This document shows, piece by piece, positions 7,144 through 15,810 of a stretch of 64,000 nucleotides of DNA. The notes under the pieces were generated by a model that saw only the letters and a program-made list of their open reading frames with translations, was not told the origin of the DNA and made no database searches. The first letter of the stretch is position 1. Every line of letters begins with the position of its first letter. A program made the translations under genes and the position numbers. Source of the stretch: an uncultured Lachnospiraceae bacterium (GTDB lineage Bacteria; Bacillota; Clostridia; Lachnospirales; Lachnospiraceae); NCBI GenBank assembly GCA_902775485.1, contig CACYMJ010000005.1, forward strand, positions 1-64,000. The letters are read 5' to 3'.

Positions 7144-10100
7144 ATGAAGAAGAACACCGGAAATAAAAAGGTAATGCGTGTTATTGCTTGCGCGCTTGCT
7201 ACCGCAGTAGCTGTAACAAGTACGCCGGTTGCCACCCTTGCGGATGATAACGCGGAGGAATCGGCAAAAAGATCCGAAGGTTCTACTATTGTAGTAGAAA
7301 ACCTCACGTTGGATTTCTCATCAGGCAATCTGAACTCTGAATCAAAGAATGCAGTTACTGAGACTGTAAACGCAACCAATGCGGCTGCAGATGCCGAGAG
7401 TGCAGCTGCAGCAGCAACTGCAGCTGCAACACAAGCGAGTACAGCAAAGACCGCTGCCGAGACAGCTGCTGCAAATGCCGAGACGGTAGCAGCTGCAGCA
7501 CAGACATTGGCGAATGTTGTTTCAGGTGATAATAAGACTATAGATGTGGATACACTCACGAATCTTTCAGCGACTACATCCGGTGTAGGCACCGCAAACG
7601 GTTTGATAGATGCAGCGCAGACGGCGGAAGGATCAGCAGACAGTGCTGTATCAACTGCCAATGGAGCAATTGCCACATACAACGCTGCAGTAGAAGCAGC
7701 AAACGGAAAAATCCAGGCAGCAAATGATTCCAAGGATACAAAAGATGAATCCGGCAAAAGCGTTTCCGGAACAGATCTTCTGATCCAGGCGGCTAATACC
7801 GCACTTACCGGCAAAGACGGTGTTGAAGATAAAGTTAAGGCAGCACAGGATAATTATGTTTCATCGCAGACTATTAAAGAAGTTAAACAGGCTGTATCTG
7901 ATGCGGCTGAAGCATACACGGATGCTGATAAAGAAGCCAGAGGCAAGCTGGATACCATCAATAAAAACCTTACAACAGCACTGACGGGAACGGATATAGT
8001 TAAAGATGCAAAGGAAGCAGCAAGCGGAGCCGAAACAGCAAAAGGCGAGGCGGAGACGCATGATAAATCTGCGCAGACAGCACTTGAAAAAACCGAATCA
8101 AGCTATAACGAAATTGTAAAGCTGGTAAATGCAAACAGCCATGATGTAAGCGCTGCGAATAAGTTCGCTCAGGATGCCACTTTGGCAGCGCAGGATGCAA
8201 GACAGGCTGCAAATAATGCTGAAGCTGCTGCTAAAACAGCTGCAGCGGCTGAAGCGATAGCAAAAGGGAAAGTTGATGCTGCAAGCGGTGCAGTTAAAGA
8301 TGCTGTTGAAGCGCTTAAGGCAGCAAAGAGCATATACGGTTCCGCATATAATGAAGCCAAGGGTAAGGCTGATACTGCAGATGAACGTGTAGAGGACCTG
8401 ATCGGGACAAATACTAAAAAGGGCAAGATCGATATCGCAAATGAAAAGATTCAGGCGGCGCTTGATGCGATAGACAGCTATAACAAAAATGAAGTCAAGA
8501 ATGCTAATGACGCTATAGCACAGACGAACCGTCTTATCCAGGAAGCATTAAATGCTATAGCGGCATTGGATGACAGTGATATGAACGCTAAAAAACAGAC
8601 GGCGGATGGTTTGATCACTGCTGCAGGCACGGCCGGGGATGCTGCTGTTACAGCGATGGGAACAGCCGGTTCTGCTCTTGCAAATGCTAAGAGCGCTTTG
8701 GAGACCGCACTTACAACTCTTGGTACTGCAAAGGACAGCTATGATGCTGCTGTTAAGGATAAGAAGACAGCAGAGCAGTATGCCGCTGATGCAAAAACAG
8801 CATCGGATAAAGCTGATGAACAGGCCGGAATCGCAAATGCACAGTATCTGGCTGCTGTAGATAAAGATGGTGTCGTTAAGGATTATCTTGCTAAAGCAAC
8901 CAGTGATAACGGGGATAGTTATGAGATCCTTAAGAATAAGGCCGCTAATGCAAAAAGTGAATTCGATAAAGCATCACAAGCAAAGGACGGGGCGGATGCT
9001 GATGTCATAAAAGCACAGAACAACAAGATCAGCGTTGATACGGAACAGGATAAGAAAATCGGTGAGTACAATACGACTATCACCAATAATACTAACGCTC
9101 TCGGAACTGCAACAACCGGGGGATTATACAAGCAGCAGGCCGATCTCGAAAAACAGATAGGCACATACTCCGATACTATTAAGACTTATGAGGGTTATAT
9201 AAACAATAATCCTGACTTGATCAAACAAAAGGAAGCTGAAATTACCGAAAAGAACAGGATATATAATGAAGCTAAGCAGAATACACTAGAAAAACAGGCT
9301 AAATATGATGATCTTCCCGAATGGAGAGTGGTCTCTCGCGCGGCTGCTTGGTTGGAATTGCAGGATGCAATATACGAGGAAGGCAAGCTTGAGAATCAAT
9401 ATAATGAGTTGGTTCGTCAGAAGAAAGAACTGAATGATAACCTTGAAACTGCTAAGGCGAACATTGCTACCGTAAGGCAGAATAAAAGTAATGCGGAGAC
9501 GACAAAGCAGCAGGTTAATTCGGATATAAGTACTGCCGAAGGTAATATATCACAGGCCCGCAAAGATATAGAAACAGCGAAGTCTGAGAAGAGCAAAGCA
9601 CAGAGCAAATTAGAAGAAGCTCAAAGAATTCAGGGGTTAGCTGCTGATGATCTTGGCAAAAAGACAAAAGCATTAAACACCGCGAATGAGAACCTTAAAA
9701 GGGTGGATGATTTTGTAGCAACAGAAGACAATACACTTGTGATCAACGAAGAGAAGGCACAGATGATCCAGCGGATCATAAGCCAGTATGGTACGGACTA
9801 CACTGAGTTTGATCCGGAAGACTTCTCGTATATTGCTATGAATGCTGATACAGACGCATACGCCATAGACATGTCGGGAACGGCTATAGGTGATGGAATC
9901 GGACATGTCATTAACTTCTTTGGTAAGATCTTTACCGGTCATGATGTTGTAGACGATAAAAAGAATGCGAGAGAGCAGGCTGTTGAAGCCAAGTACGGAA
10001 ATACAGGAAACGTTCTTGTATACTGGGATGATACTTCAAGGAAGCTTGTTGACTGGACATCGGTCGATGAACAGAATCTTGAAAATATGAAAAAAGTGGT

Positions 10101-11295
10101 AAGCAAGGAGTGCGTTATAATCTGTACGGATGTTAAGAGACTCTCCGAGATCAAGGCATCACTTGCGGTTATTGATGCACTTGATGCGAAGAAAAATGCA
10201 GCAACTGCCCAGGGTCTGGCAAATGCGGCACTGACTAAAGCAAATGCCGAAAAGGAAAAAGAAAAGACAGCACTTGCCGCATATAATGGTGCAAAGACCA
10301 GATTGAGCAACGCTTTAAACAGCTTTGATACCAATAACAATCTTAAACTTAAGAGCTACGCCAAGAAGTCATATGCAAATGCATTCACGCCAGTTGAAAC
10401 TGTAAACTCAGACAGTCTTGTAGGTAAGTATACAAATACGATACCTGAAGCTGATGCAAAAGAGTTGAAAGTTCCGGAAAAGATCGCGGATGCAGATAGA
10501 CCGACAAAGACCACTCGTCTTGAAGAGATTAATTTTGATAACCTTATCAGTTTGTTAGAGTCAGGGGCTGAAGGCAAAGCGTATGATGCATTCATTTCAG
10601 ACCTGAAGGATCTGATGAAGGATGAGACTATAGCTCCAATGATCGAGAACCTCATAAGCGCTCATAAGCAGCTTGAAGAGGCAAAGAAAGAGTATGCAGA
10701 TGCTCAGGCTGACAGCAAAGCAGCAAATGATTTCTGGGAAGCTGCCAAGAAGAAAGCAGATGATGCAGAAGATTTAGCTAAAAAAGCAGTCGAGCTGGCT
10801 AAAAACGTACAACCTGCAAGGGATGATGATGACGATGATGACGGAGGTTCATCTTCAGATGGACCCGCAACAGGTGGATCAGATACATATACGCTTCCTT
10901 CGGGAATTACGGTTATACCTCTCGCAACAGCACCTTCAGGTGTTGCGGGCGTAAGAACAGGCAGAAGAGTAGCCTCAAGAGCAGTATCGGATAATTCAGG
11001 CGTTCTCGGTGTTAAGGCTGAGGAAACAGATGATACAAAGAAGAATGTGGTCGATGAGAAGAAGGACGATACCAATAAGGATGATATCAAGAAATCCGAA
11101 GATGGAAGCAACAAGCTTACGAAGGTAGCAGATCCTGCGACTCCTCTTGCAGACTCACCTTTCGAAGAAGGAGCTAACATGAACTTACTGTGGCTTCTTG
11201 CAGCAGCTGTAGCAGCAGGCGCAGGTGTATACGGATATGACAGGCACAGGAGGAGAGTTGCAGCCGACGACGAAGCCAGGAAGTACAAGAAATAA
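7144..11295 (+). CDS. giant coiled-coil surface protein C (1383 residues), PLA-type anchor
   Basis: ATG 7144 preceded by AGGAGG (7131-7136). Signal peptide about 1-31 (MKKNTGNKKVMRVIACALATA..., cut after TLA), a different version from the other paralogues. Residues about 60-850 are Ala/Asn/Lys/Glu-rich helical coiled coil. Residues about 855-1000 form a non-coiled domain with many aromatic residues (ISQYGTDYTEFDPEDFSYI, later NVLVYWDDTSRKLVDW) that I do not recognise. More coiled coil follows, then an Asp-run linker near 1226, GVRTG and VLGVK elements, DPATPLADSP, a hydrophobic Ala-rich helix and a KYKK tail. It lacks the central domain of the other three. The C-terminus is duplicated at 370-612. 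Probably a very long surface fibre; function unknown. Confidence 0.75.
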   Translation: MKKNTGNKKVMRVIACALATAVAVTSTPVATLADDNAEESAKRSEGSTIVVENLTLDFSSGNLNSESKNAVTETVNATNAAADAESAAAAATAAATQASTAKTAAETAAANAETVAAAAQTLANVVSGDNKTIDVDTLTNLSATTSGVGTANGLIDAAQTAEGSADSAVSTANGAIATYNAAVEAANGKIQAANDSKDTKDESGKSVSGTDLLIQAANTALTGKDGVEDKVKAAQDNYVSSQTIKEVKQAVSDAAEAYTDADKEARGKLDTINKNLTTALTGTDIVKDAKEAASGAETAKGEAETHDKSAQTALEKTESSYNEIVKLVNANSHDVSAANKFAQDATLAAQDARQAANNAEAAAKTAAAAEAIAKGKVDAASGAVKDAVEALKAAKSIYGSAYNEAKGKADTADERVEDLIGTNTKKGKIDIANEKIQAALDAIDSYNKNEVKNANDAIAQTNRLIQEALNAIAALDDSDMNAKKQTADGLITAAGTAGDAAVTAMGTAGSALANAKSALETALTTLGTAKDSYDAAVKDKKTAEQYAADAKTASDKADEQAGIANAQYLAAVDKDGVVKDYLAKATSDNGDSYEILKNKAANAKSEFDKASQAKDGADADVIKAQNNKISVDTEQDKKIGEYNTTITNNTNALGTATTGGLYKQQADLEKQIGTYSDTIKTYEGYINNNPDLIKQKEAEITEKNRIYNEAKQNTLEKQAKYDDLPEWRVVSRAAAWLELQDAIYEEGKLENQYNELVRQKKELNDNLETAKANIATVRQNKSNAETTKQQVNSDISTAEGNISQARKDIETAKSEKSKAQSKLEEAQRIQGLAADDLGKKTKALNTANENLKRVDDFVATEDNTLVINEEKAQMIQRIISQYGTDYTEFDPEDFSYIAMNADTDAYAIDMSGTAIGDGIGHVINFFGKIFTGHDVVDDKKNAREQAVEAKYGNTGNVLVYWDDTSRKLVDWTSVDEQNLENMKKVVSKECVIICTDVKRLSEIKASLAVIDALDAKKNAATAQGLANAALTKANAEKEKEKTALAAYNGAKTRLSNALNSFDTNNNLKLKSYAKKSYANAFTPVETVNSDSLVGKYTNTIPEADAKELKVPEKIADADRPTKTTRLEEINFDNLISLLESGAEGKAYDAFISDLKDLMKDETIAPMIENLISAHKQLEEAKKEYADAQADSKAANDFWEAAKKKADDAEDLAKKAVELAKNVQPARDDDDDDDGGSSSDGPATGGSDTYTLPSGITVIPLATAPSGVAGVRTGRRVASRAVSDNSGVLGVKAEETDDTKKNVVDEKKDDTNKDDIKKSEDGSNKLTKVADPATPLADSPFEEGANMNLLWLLAAAVAAGAGVYGYDRHRRRVAADDEARKYKK

Positions 11296-11320
11296 TTAAA
11301 CTGGTAGCATATGATTTTCA

Positions 11321-11345
11321 CAGCGGGCCATGGCCCGCTGTTTTG
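11321..11345 (+). terminator. intrinsic terminator
   Basis: 20-bp perfect palindrome (11321-11340; CAGCGGGCC/GGCCCGCTG arms) followed by TTTTGTT. Confidence 0.75.
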
Positions 11346-11347
11346 TT

Positions 11348-11376
11348 ATGACATTCGGAAGTTTATCCGATATAAT
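11348..11376 (+). promoter_or_regulatory. sigma-A promoter
   Basis: ATGACA (11348-11353), 17-bp spacer, TATAAT (11371-11376). It points at the hypothetical gene at 11499, with a leader containing a broken small reading frame. Confidence 0.5.
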
Positions 11377-11498
11377 AGAATATAGGTATTACAACTTTGG
11401 GGGTATATAATGAACAGCGAGATAAACATGACCGGATATATGCCGTGGCGAAGAAGATCAACCCGATGAAGAGCTTTCTCGGGATGAAATGAGGGATT

Positions 11499-11912
11499 AT
11501 GGACTTTAAGTACTGCAGGATCCAGGGAAAAGAGCTTGCCGCCAACACGCGTACTGGCAAGGGGATATTCAGTATGCTCAACCAGCTCGTCACGAACGGC
11601 GTGATGGAAGAAGAGGATGTAGATCTGTTCCACGAGATAGATTCGTGGTTTGCCGAAGAGCTTCCGTGGCCTCCGCAATGTAAGCGCCAGGAGAAGGTCA
11701 TCTGCTACTTCAAGGTCGAAAATTCCGAGATGATGATGAAGATGATCAGGCCGCTCCTGTGGCTTCTTGAGCGCTATGAACACCCTTACTATGTCGTATA
11801 TACGAACTTCCCGGGGGAGATCGTATATGAGGACGAATACCAGATCGTGGTTAAGGTTGATGAAAACGTTGTGATAGAGGACGTTCAGGCAAATTGGTCA
11901 CCCAAAGACTGA
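11499..11912 (+). CDS. hypothetical soluble protein (137 residues)
   Basis: ATG 11499 with a weak, close ribosome binding site (AGGG 11492-11495). The product has no signal peptide or membrane segment. It mixes helices with a C-terminal beta-rich part (HPYYVVYTNFPGEIVYEDEYQIVVKV) and carries the acidic run MEEEDVDLF. I do not recognise the family. The gene stands alone between terminators inside the surface-protein locus, so a role there is possible but unsupported. Confidence 0.5.
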   Translation: MDFKYCRIQGKELAANTRTGKGIFSMLNQLVTNGVMEEEDVDLFHEIDSWFAEELPWPPQCKRQEKVICYFKVENSEMMMKMIRPLLWLLERYEHPYYVVYTNFPGEIVYEDEYQIVVKVDENVVIEDVQANWSPKD

Positions 11913-11969
11913 ATAATATACAAAAATAATCACATTTATCGAAGAAAATCACGCAATGTGCACAAAAAG

Positions 11970-12004
11970 ACAGCTCCTGACAGGAAAATCGGGGGCTGTT
12001 TTTT
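11970..12004 (+). terminator. intrinsic terminator
   Basis: ACAGCTCC (11970-11977) pairs with GGGGCTGT (11992-11999), including one G-T pair, followed by TTTTT. Confidence 0.65.
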
Positions 12005-12133
12005 ATACTTTAGCGTAGTAGAGCGATAATACGGTACAACAAAGTAGTAAAAATATACAGTCACAAAACAAAAAAATTGTGATTTTGGACGAAATTTGTG
12101 AACCTTTTTTGATCCTTTTGGTGTCATTATAGT

Positions 12134-12159
12134 TAAGAGAAGGAAAATATTGTCGATAT
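12134..12159 (+). promoter_or_regulatory. sigma-28-like promoter of the 814-residue surface protein
   Basis: TAAG (12134-12137), 14-bp spacer, GTCGATAT (12152-12159). The stretch AGTTAAGAG is identical to that at 1753-1761 upstream of the first paralogue. A hairpin TGTGAA/TTCACA (12168-12183) would lie at the very 5' end of the mRNA. Confidence 0.5.
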
Positions 12160-12207
12160 ATTAGTTGTGTGAATGGGTTCACAGATTCAGAAACCGGAGG
12201 ATATAAA

Positions 12208-14652
12208 ATGAGAAGAAACATTAAGAACGACAAGGTTATTAAAGCGATCACGATCGGTCTTGCTGCCATGATAGCGGCAACGAGTACGCCTATCGATGCT
12301 TTGGCAGATGACCTTGGCACGGATGAGAATGTATATAATGATGATGACGCAAAGGAATCGTCCGAGCAGATCTCCGAAGCGCAGGAGAGTGCTCATGAGC
12401 TTGAAACGGTAGTTGAATCGTCGGCGCCTGTTTCTGATGGAACAACGGAGCAGGGAAATGTAGTTGTTACAGAAGGCCTGATCCCTGAAGTTAAGACTGT
12501 ACTTGATACAGCTACAACTGATACGGTTCCTATGCTTGAAGAGATAAAGCAGGATATCGCCGAGGGAGAGAAAGAAGTTCTCGAAGTCCAGAAGGATCTC
12601 GAAGAACTGTCGACCGGAGAAGATGCAGAGAAGCTTGCAGCACTTAATGAGCAGAGTGATGCCGTAGAGCAGAGCTTCAAAGAATTGGAAGATGCTCTTA
12701 ACGCTGATGCGCTCGCTTTCGAAAACAAAGGTGTTGCAAATACATGGAATGGGACAAAGGATGATGTCAAAGGCACATTCATTTCCCATCAGAAGAAAGA
12801 TGGTGTAAACATTGTTGATGCGAACGGCAAAGAGATTATTGCTACATCAAACAAAACGCAACTTACTAATGAGTATTATGATCTGTACTGGGCCGGCATA
12901 CAGGCGGTAGAGAATGGTGATAAAGCTGCGGCACTGGATAATCTTGAAAAATCAAAGGCTGCTCTTGGAACATCAAAGGCTGCTCTTGACGCTGCTAAGG
13001 ATCTTTACATTGCAGCTGATAACAAGGCTAAAGAGGCAGAGGCGGCTGCTGAGAATATTGAATCCCTTCAGAATGCAATAAAAGATTCACGTGCGGCTGA
13101 AGCAGCTCTTAAAGCAGCGCAGGATAGAGCAGCTGTGGCTGTGGCCATTAGAGATCAGTATGATGCTATGCTGGTTGAGTATTACAGAGGCATTCTTGAT
13201 GGTAATAAAGCTTTTGGTGATGATAAAGTCCTAAATCCTGATGAGTGTGCAAGTCGTATTGCCAATGATAGTAATTTGCTTGCCAAGGTGGATGCATATG
13301 CAGCTAATGGTAAGTCTCAAACATTTATGGAGCTTGGAAGATACCTCCTCGAACAGGCTGTCAAAGAAAAAATCATGAACGATGAGAATGTAGACTGGGA
13401 GAGTGCAGAATTTGCTTTCGGAGTCGAGGTTAAAGATGCAAAAGGAAACCTAATCACTACACCCAATCAGATCGGACGTCAAGGCGTTGTTTATAAGAAT
13501 AAAGCCGGATATGATCAAGTAAACGGCAAGGCAGGAGAAACAAAAAACTACAGCAGATCAAAGAACTCTGTTGTTGCGAATGATACAGGAAGAACCAACC
13601 GCTTCTTTGTCACCTATAAGGATAAGAACGGCGAGAACCATACCGAGGGATATAACTATATTATCAAATCCTCCCAGGATGGTTCCGGGGAAATTAAAGA
13701 TGAAAGCGGAGCAGTTACCGGACATACACTTACTCAGGATGATCTGAAAAACGGAATAATCTTCTTCGCTCAGATAGGAGGAGACGGAACAATCACGCCG
13801 CTTAAAGTTGACTTAAATGCCAAAGTTTCCGATGTTCAGAGACAGCTTAAGGAAAAAGCTGATGCAGCAGCTAAAGAGGCAGAGGAACTTCGTAAGCAGA
13901 TTGAGAATATTGGCAGGGTGGCAGCCGTCAGAAAGGAACTTGATGATCTTAAAAAGAGATATGATGATGCTGAGAAAGCATATATAGAGAGTGTAAATAG
14001 TAAAAACACACTTGAAAAGCTGATAGGTTACATGAAGGATCCTGTTGAAGAACCCGGCGAAGACGTAACACCCGGTGAAGACGTAACACCCGGTGAAGAC
14101 GTAACACCCGGTGAAGACGTAACACCCGGCGGAGACGTAACACCCGGCGGAGACGTAACACCCGGCGGAGACGTAACAGATGATTCCGATGACGGAGATT
14201 CTGATACATCTGATGGTACAGGTGACACAACTCCCACACCTTCAACTCCTGTATTCGATCCGGGAACAGGAGCGATTACGATCCCCGGTTATGATGCACC
14301 GATAGTGCTTCCTGATTATACTCCTTCTGGTGTTTTAGGTGTCAGAACCGGTGGCGGTAACGGCAACTTCGGCGGTGGAAACGAAGAAGGATCAGGAGCA
14401 GGTGAAGGATTCACGGTTGCAAGCACAAACAGGATCAAGCTTCCTGCTAATCCTGTGATCAAAAACAAGAATAATCTTGTAAAGATCAAAGACAGCGAAA
14501 TACCTCTTGCTGACATCCCTATGATGGATGAAGAAGGTGTAGAGATGAGCTGGTACTGGCTTCTCCTTATCTTCCTTCTCGGAGCAACAGGCAAGAAGAT
14601 GTACGATAAGTACAGAGAGAGACAGGAAGCTAAGAACAATATTCAGAAGTAA
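12208..14652 (+). CDS. large coiled-coil surface protein D (814 residues), PLA-type anchor and 6-residue repeat
   Basis: The frame opens at 12169, but ATG 12208 is chosen: GGAGGA (12196-12201) precedes it and the product then begins MRRNIKNDKVIKAITIG like its paralogues. Signal peptide 1-33; acidic region; coiled coil about 245-320; conserved central domain about 320-530 (MLVEYYRG, then FFVTYKDKNGENHTEGYNY); coiled coil about 535-605; seven copies of PG(E/G)DVT (616-657); Asp/Thr/Pro linker; GVLGVRTG; IPLADIP from 765; membrane helix starting WYWLLL; basic tail. Same architecture as the proteins at 1888 and 4552. The repeat probably acts as a length-variable stalk. Surface location inferred; function unknown. 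Confidence 0.75.
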   Translation: MRRNIKNDKVIKAITIGLAAMIAATSTPIDALADDLGTDENVYNDDDAKESSEQISEAQESAHELETVVESSAPVSDGTTEQGNVVVTEGLIPEVKTVLDTATTDTVPMLEEIKQDIAEGEKEVLEVQKDLEELSTGEDAEKLAALNEQSDAVEQSFKELEDALNADALAFENKGVANTWNGTKDDVKGTFISHQKKDGVNIVDANGKEIIATSNKTQLTNEYYDLYWAGIQAVENGDKAAALDNLEKSKAALGTSKAALDAAKDLYIAADNKAKEAEAAAENIESLQNAIKDSRAAEAALKAAQDRAAVAVAIRDQYDAMLVEYYRGILDGNKAFGDDKVLNPDECASRIANDSNLLAKVDAYAANGKSQTFMELGRYLLEQAVKEKIMNDENVDWESAEFAFGVEVKDAKGNLITTPNQIGRQGVVYKNKAGYDQVNGKAGETKNYSRSKNSVVANDTGRTNRFFVTYKDKNGENHTEGYNYIIKSSQDGSGEIKDESGAVTGHTLTQDDLKNGIIFFAQIGGDGTITPLKVDLNAKVSDVQRQLKEKADAAAKEAEELRKQIENIGRVAAVRKELDDLKKRYDDAEKAYIESVNSKNTLEKLIGYMKDPVEEPGEDVTPGEDVTPGEDVTPGEDVTPGGDVTPGGDVTPGGDVTDDSDDGDSDTSDGTGDTTPTPSTPVFDPGTGAITIPGYDAPIVLPDYTPSGVLGVRTGGGNGNFGGGNEEGSGAGEGFTVASTNRIKLPANPVIKNKNNLVKIKDSEIPLADIPMMDEEGVEMSWYWLLLIFLLGATGKKMYDKYRERQEAKNNIQK
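14053..14178 (+). repeat. seven tandem 18-bp repeats coding PG(E/G)DVT
   Basis: Seven consecutive 18-bp units; units 1-4 encode PGEDVT and units 5-7 PGGDVT, with near-identical DNA (cccggNgaagacgtaaca type). In frame within the surface protein, so gain or loss of units would change stalk length without a frameshift. Confidence 0.95.
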
Positions 14653-14683
14653 GCAGTCCGAGAGGCAGCAGAATTAGTTTTTC

Positions 14684-14709
14684 AAAGCGGATCCGAAAGG
14701 ATCCGCTTT
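14684..14709 (+). terminator. intrinsic terminator
   Basis: 11-bp stem AAAGCGGATCC/GGATCCGCTTT (14684-14694, 14699-14709), GAAA tetraloop, right arm ending TTTT. Confidence 0.85.
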
Positions 14710-14932
14710 TCCATTGATATTTACAGGCATATTTGATATATTGTTAACGAGCATATTTTCTGCTGAGGAGCGCATTTGCAGCCCTCATCGCATATCAGAA
14801 CCGGATTTTAACATTTCTGTTTAATCTTAGAGAATCTATGCTTATCCCATTTTTTATTATTTCATAAGCAGGATTCTTGAATGATTTTACATGACAGGGA
14901 TTCCTGCGTATCACATCAGAAGGAGGAATCTT

Positions 14933-15772
14933 ATGTCAGAAAACAGAGAGTACAAAAGCAGCGTGTTTTCCATGCTAATGGAAGATAAGAGAAATAATCC
15001 CAATATGCCCCTTCGGTCATTATTGTATTTTGCGCCGATAATACGCGGGATGATCAAAAACCATGACCTGTTCAGCTCACATGTGATCAGGATACCGACT
15101 CCGCATTTTGCGGTTTTTTATAACGGTACGACCGACAGGCCTGAAAGGGAGATCATCCGGCTGTCCGCATCATATGAAAAGCCTGTGGATGATCCGGAAC
15201 TGGAATTGACCTGTACGGTTTATAACATCAACCCGGACAGGGGAGAGGGGCTTCTTGGTAAATGTGCGGTGCTTCATGAGTATACACGGTTCGTTGAGAC
15301 TGTCAGGAAGAATGAAGCGGATGGCATAGAAAAGCCCATTGAGGCGGCCATTGAATATTGTATAGACCATCATGTCCTGGAGGAGTTTTTAAAAGAGCAT
15401 AGAACGGAGGTGCTAAATGCCATGACAATAGATATGACGTTTGAAAGACGCGAAGAACTCATACGTGAGGAAGAGCGGGATTATGGCCGGGCAGAAGGCA
15501 GGGAGGAAGGCCGGGCAGAAGGCAGAGCAGAAGGCCGGGCAGAAGGCAGAGAGGAAGGCCGGGCAGAAGGCAGGGAAGAGGGCCGGGCAGAAGGTTTGCA
15601 AATAGATCAGATCCGCCTGGTGCAGAAGAAGATCGCAAAGGGCAAGACAGTGGATACGATAGCCGATGAACTTGAATCTACTGTCGAGGAGATCGGGCCT
15701 GTTTACGATATCGTTGTCAAATGCCCAGCGGATATGGATCCGGCCGAGATATATAAGAAGTTTTCTAAGTAA
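14933..15772 (+). CDS. Rpn/PD-(D/E)XK nuclease-family protein with internal deletion (279 residues)
   Basis: ATG 14933 has AGGAGG (14921-14926); the longer frame from 14891 lacks one. The N-terminus (REYKSSVFSMLMEDK) and the block NPNMPLRSLLYFA followed by IPTPHFAVFYNGTT are typical of recombination-promoting nuclease (Rpn)/transposase_31-like proteins of Lachnospiraceae. In full-length members about 60 residues separate these blocks and carry the catalytic D and ExQ/K residues. Here they are directly joined, so the nuclease core appears deleted in frame. The C-terminus has nine 4-residue GR(A/E)E units. Likely catalytically dead or regulatory. No insertion-sequence ends seen. Confidence 0.6.
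   Translation: MSENREYKSSVFSMLMEDKRNNPNMPLRSLLYFAPIIRGMIKNHDLFSSHVIRIPTPHFAVFYNGTTDRPEREIIRLSASYEKPVDDPELELTCTVYNINPDRGEGLLGKCAVLHEYTRFVETVRKNEADGIEKPIEAAIEYCIDHHVLEEFLKEHRTEVLNAMTIDMTFERREELIREEERDYGRAEGREEGRAEGRAEGRAEGREEGRAEGREEGRAEGLQIDQIRLVQKKIAKGKTVDTIADELESTVEEIGPVYDIVVKCPADMDPAEIYKKFSK
15485..15592 (+). repeat. nine 12-bp repeats coding GRAE/GREE
   Basis: Nine in-frame 12-bp units inside the Rpn-family gene, giving an alternating-charge helical linker. Such linkers are common at this place in the family. Confidence 0.85.
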
Positions 15773-15810
15773 CAGGATATACGTTATAATAAGACGTAAA
15801 GGAGATGGCG

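Noticed and set aside
7011-7814. Long minus-strand open frame (267 codons) opposite the surface protein
   Set aside because: It is the antisense of Ala/Glu-rich coding sequence (reads Ser/Ala/Phe-rich), has no ribosome binding site or recognisable domain. The same applies to 10704-11321, 6366-6740 and 2529-2999.
11410-11492. Tiny ORF MNSEINMTGY... that would continue as AVAKKINPMKSFLGMK after a frameshift
   Set aside because: Could be a broken 27-residue gene, but it is too short and without a homologue known to me to claim; a sequencing error is equally possible.
12169-12207. Upstream start for the 814-residue surface protein
   Set aside because: It would put 13 extra residues before the conserved signal peptide and include the ribosome binding site of ATG 12208.
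14053-14178. CRISPR-like direct repeats
   Set aside because: 18-bp units without spacers, in frame within a protein; simple coding repeat.
15485-15592. GC-rich direct repeats as a possible REP or origin element
   Set aside because: They encode the regular GRAE/GREE linker typical of Rpn-family proteins.
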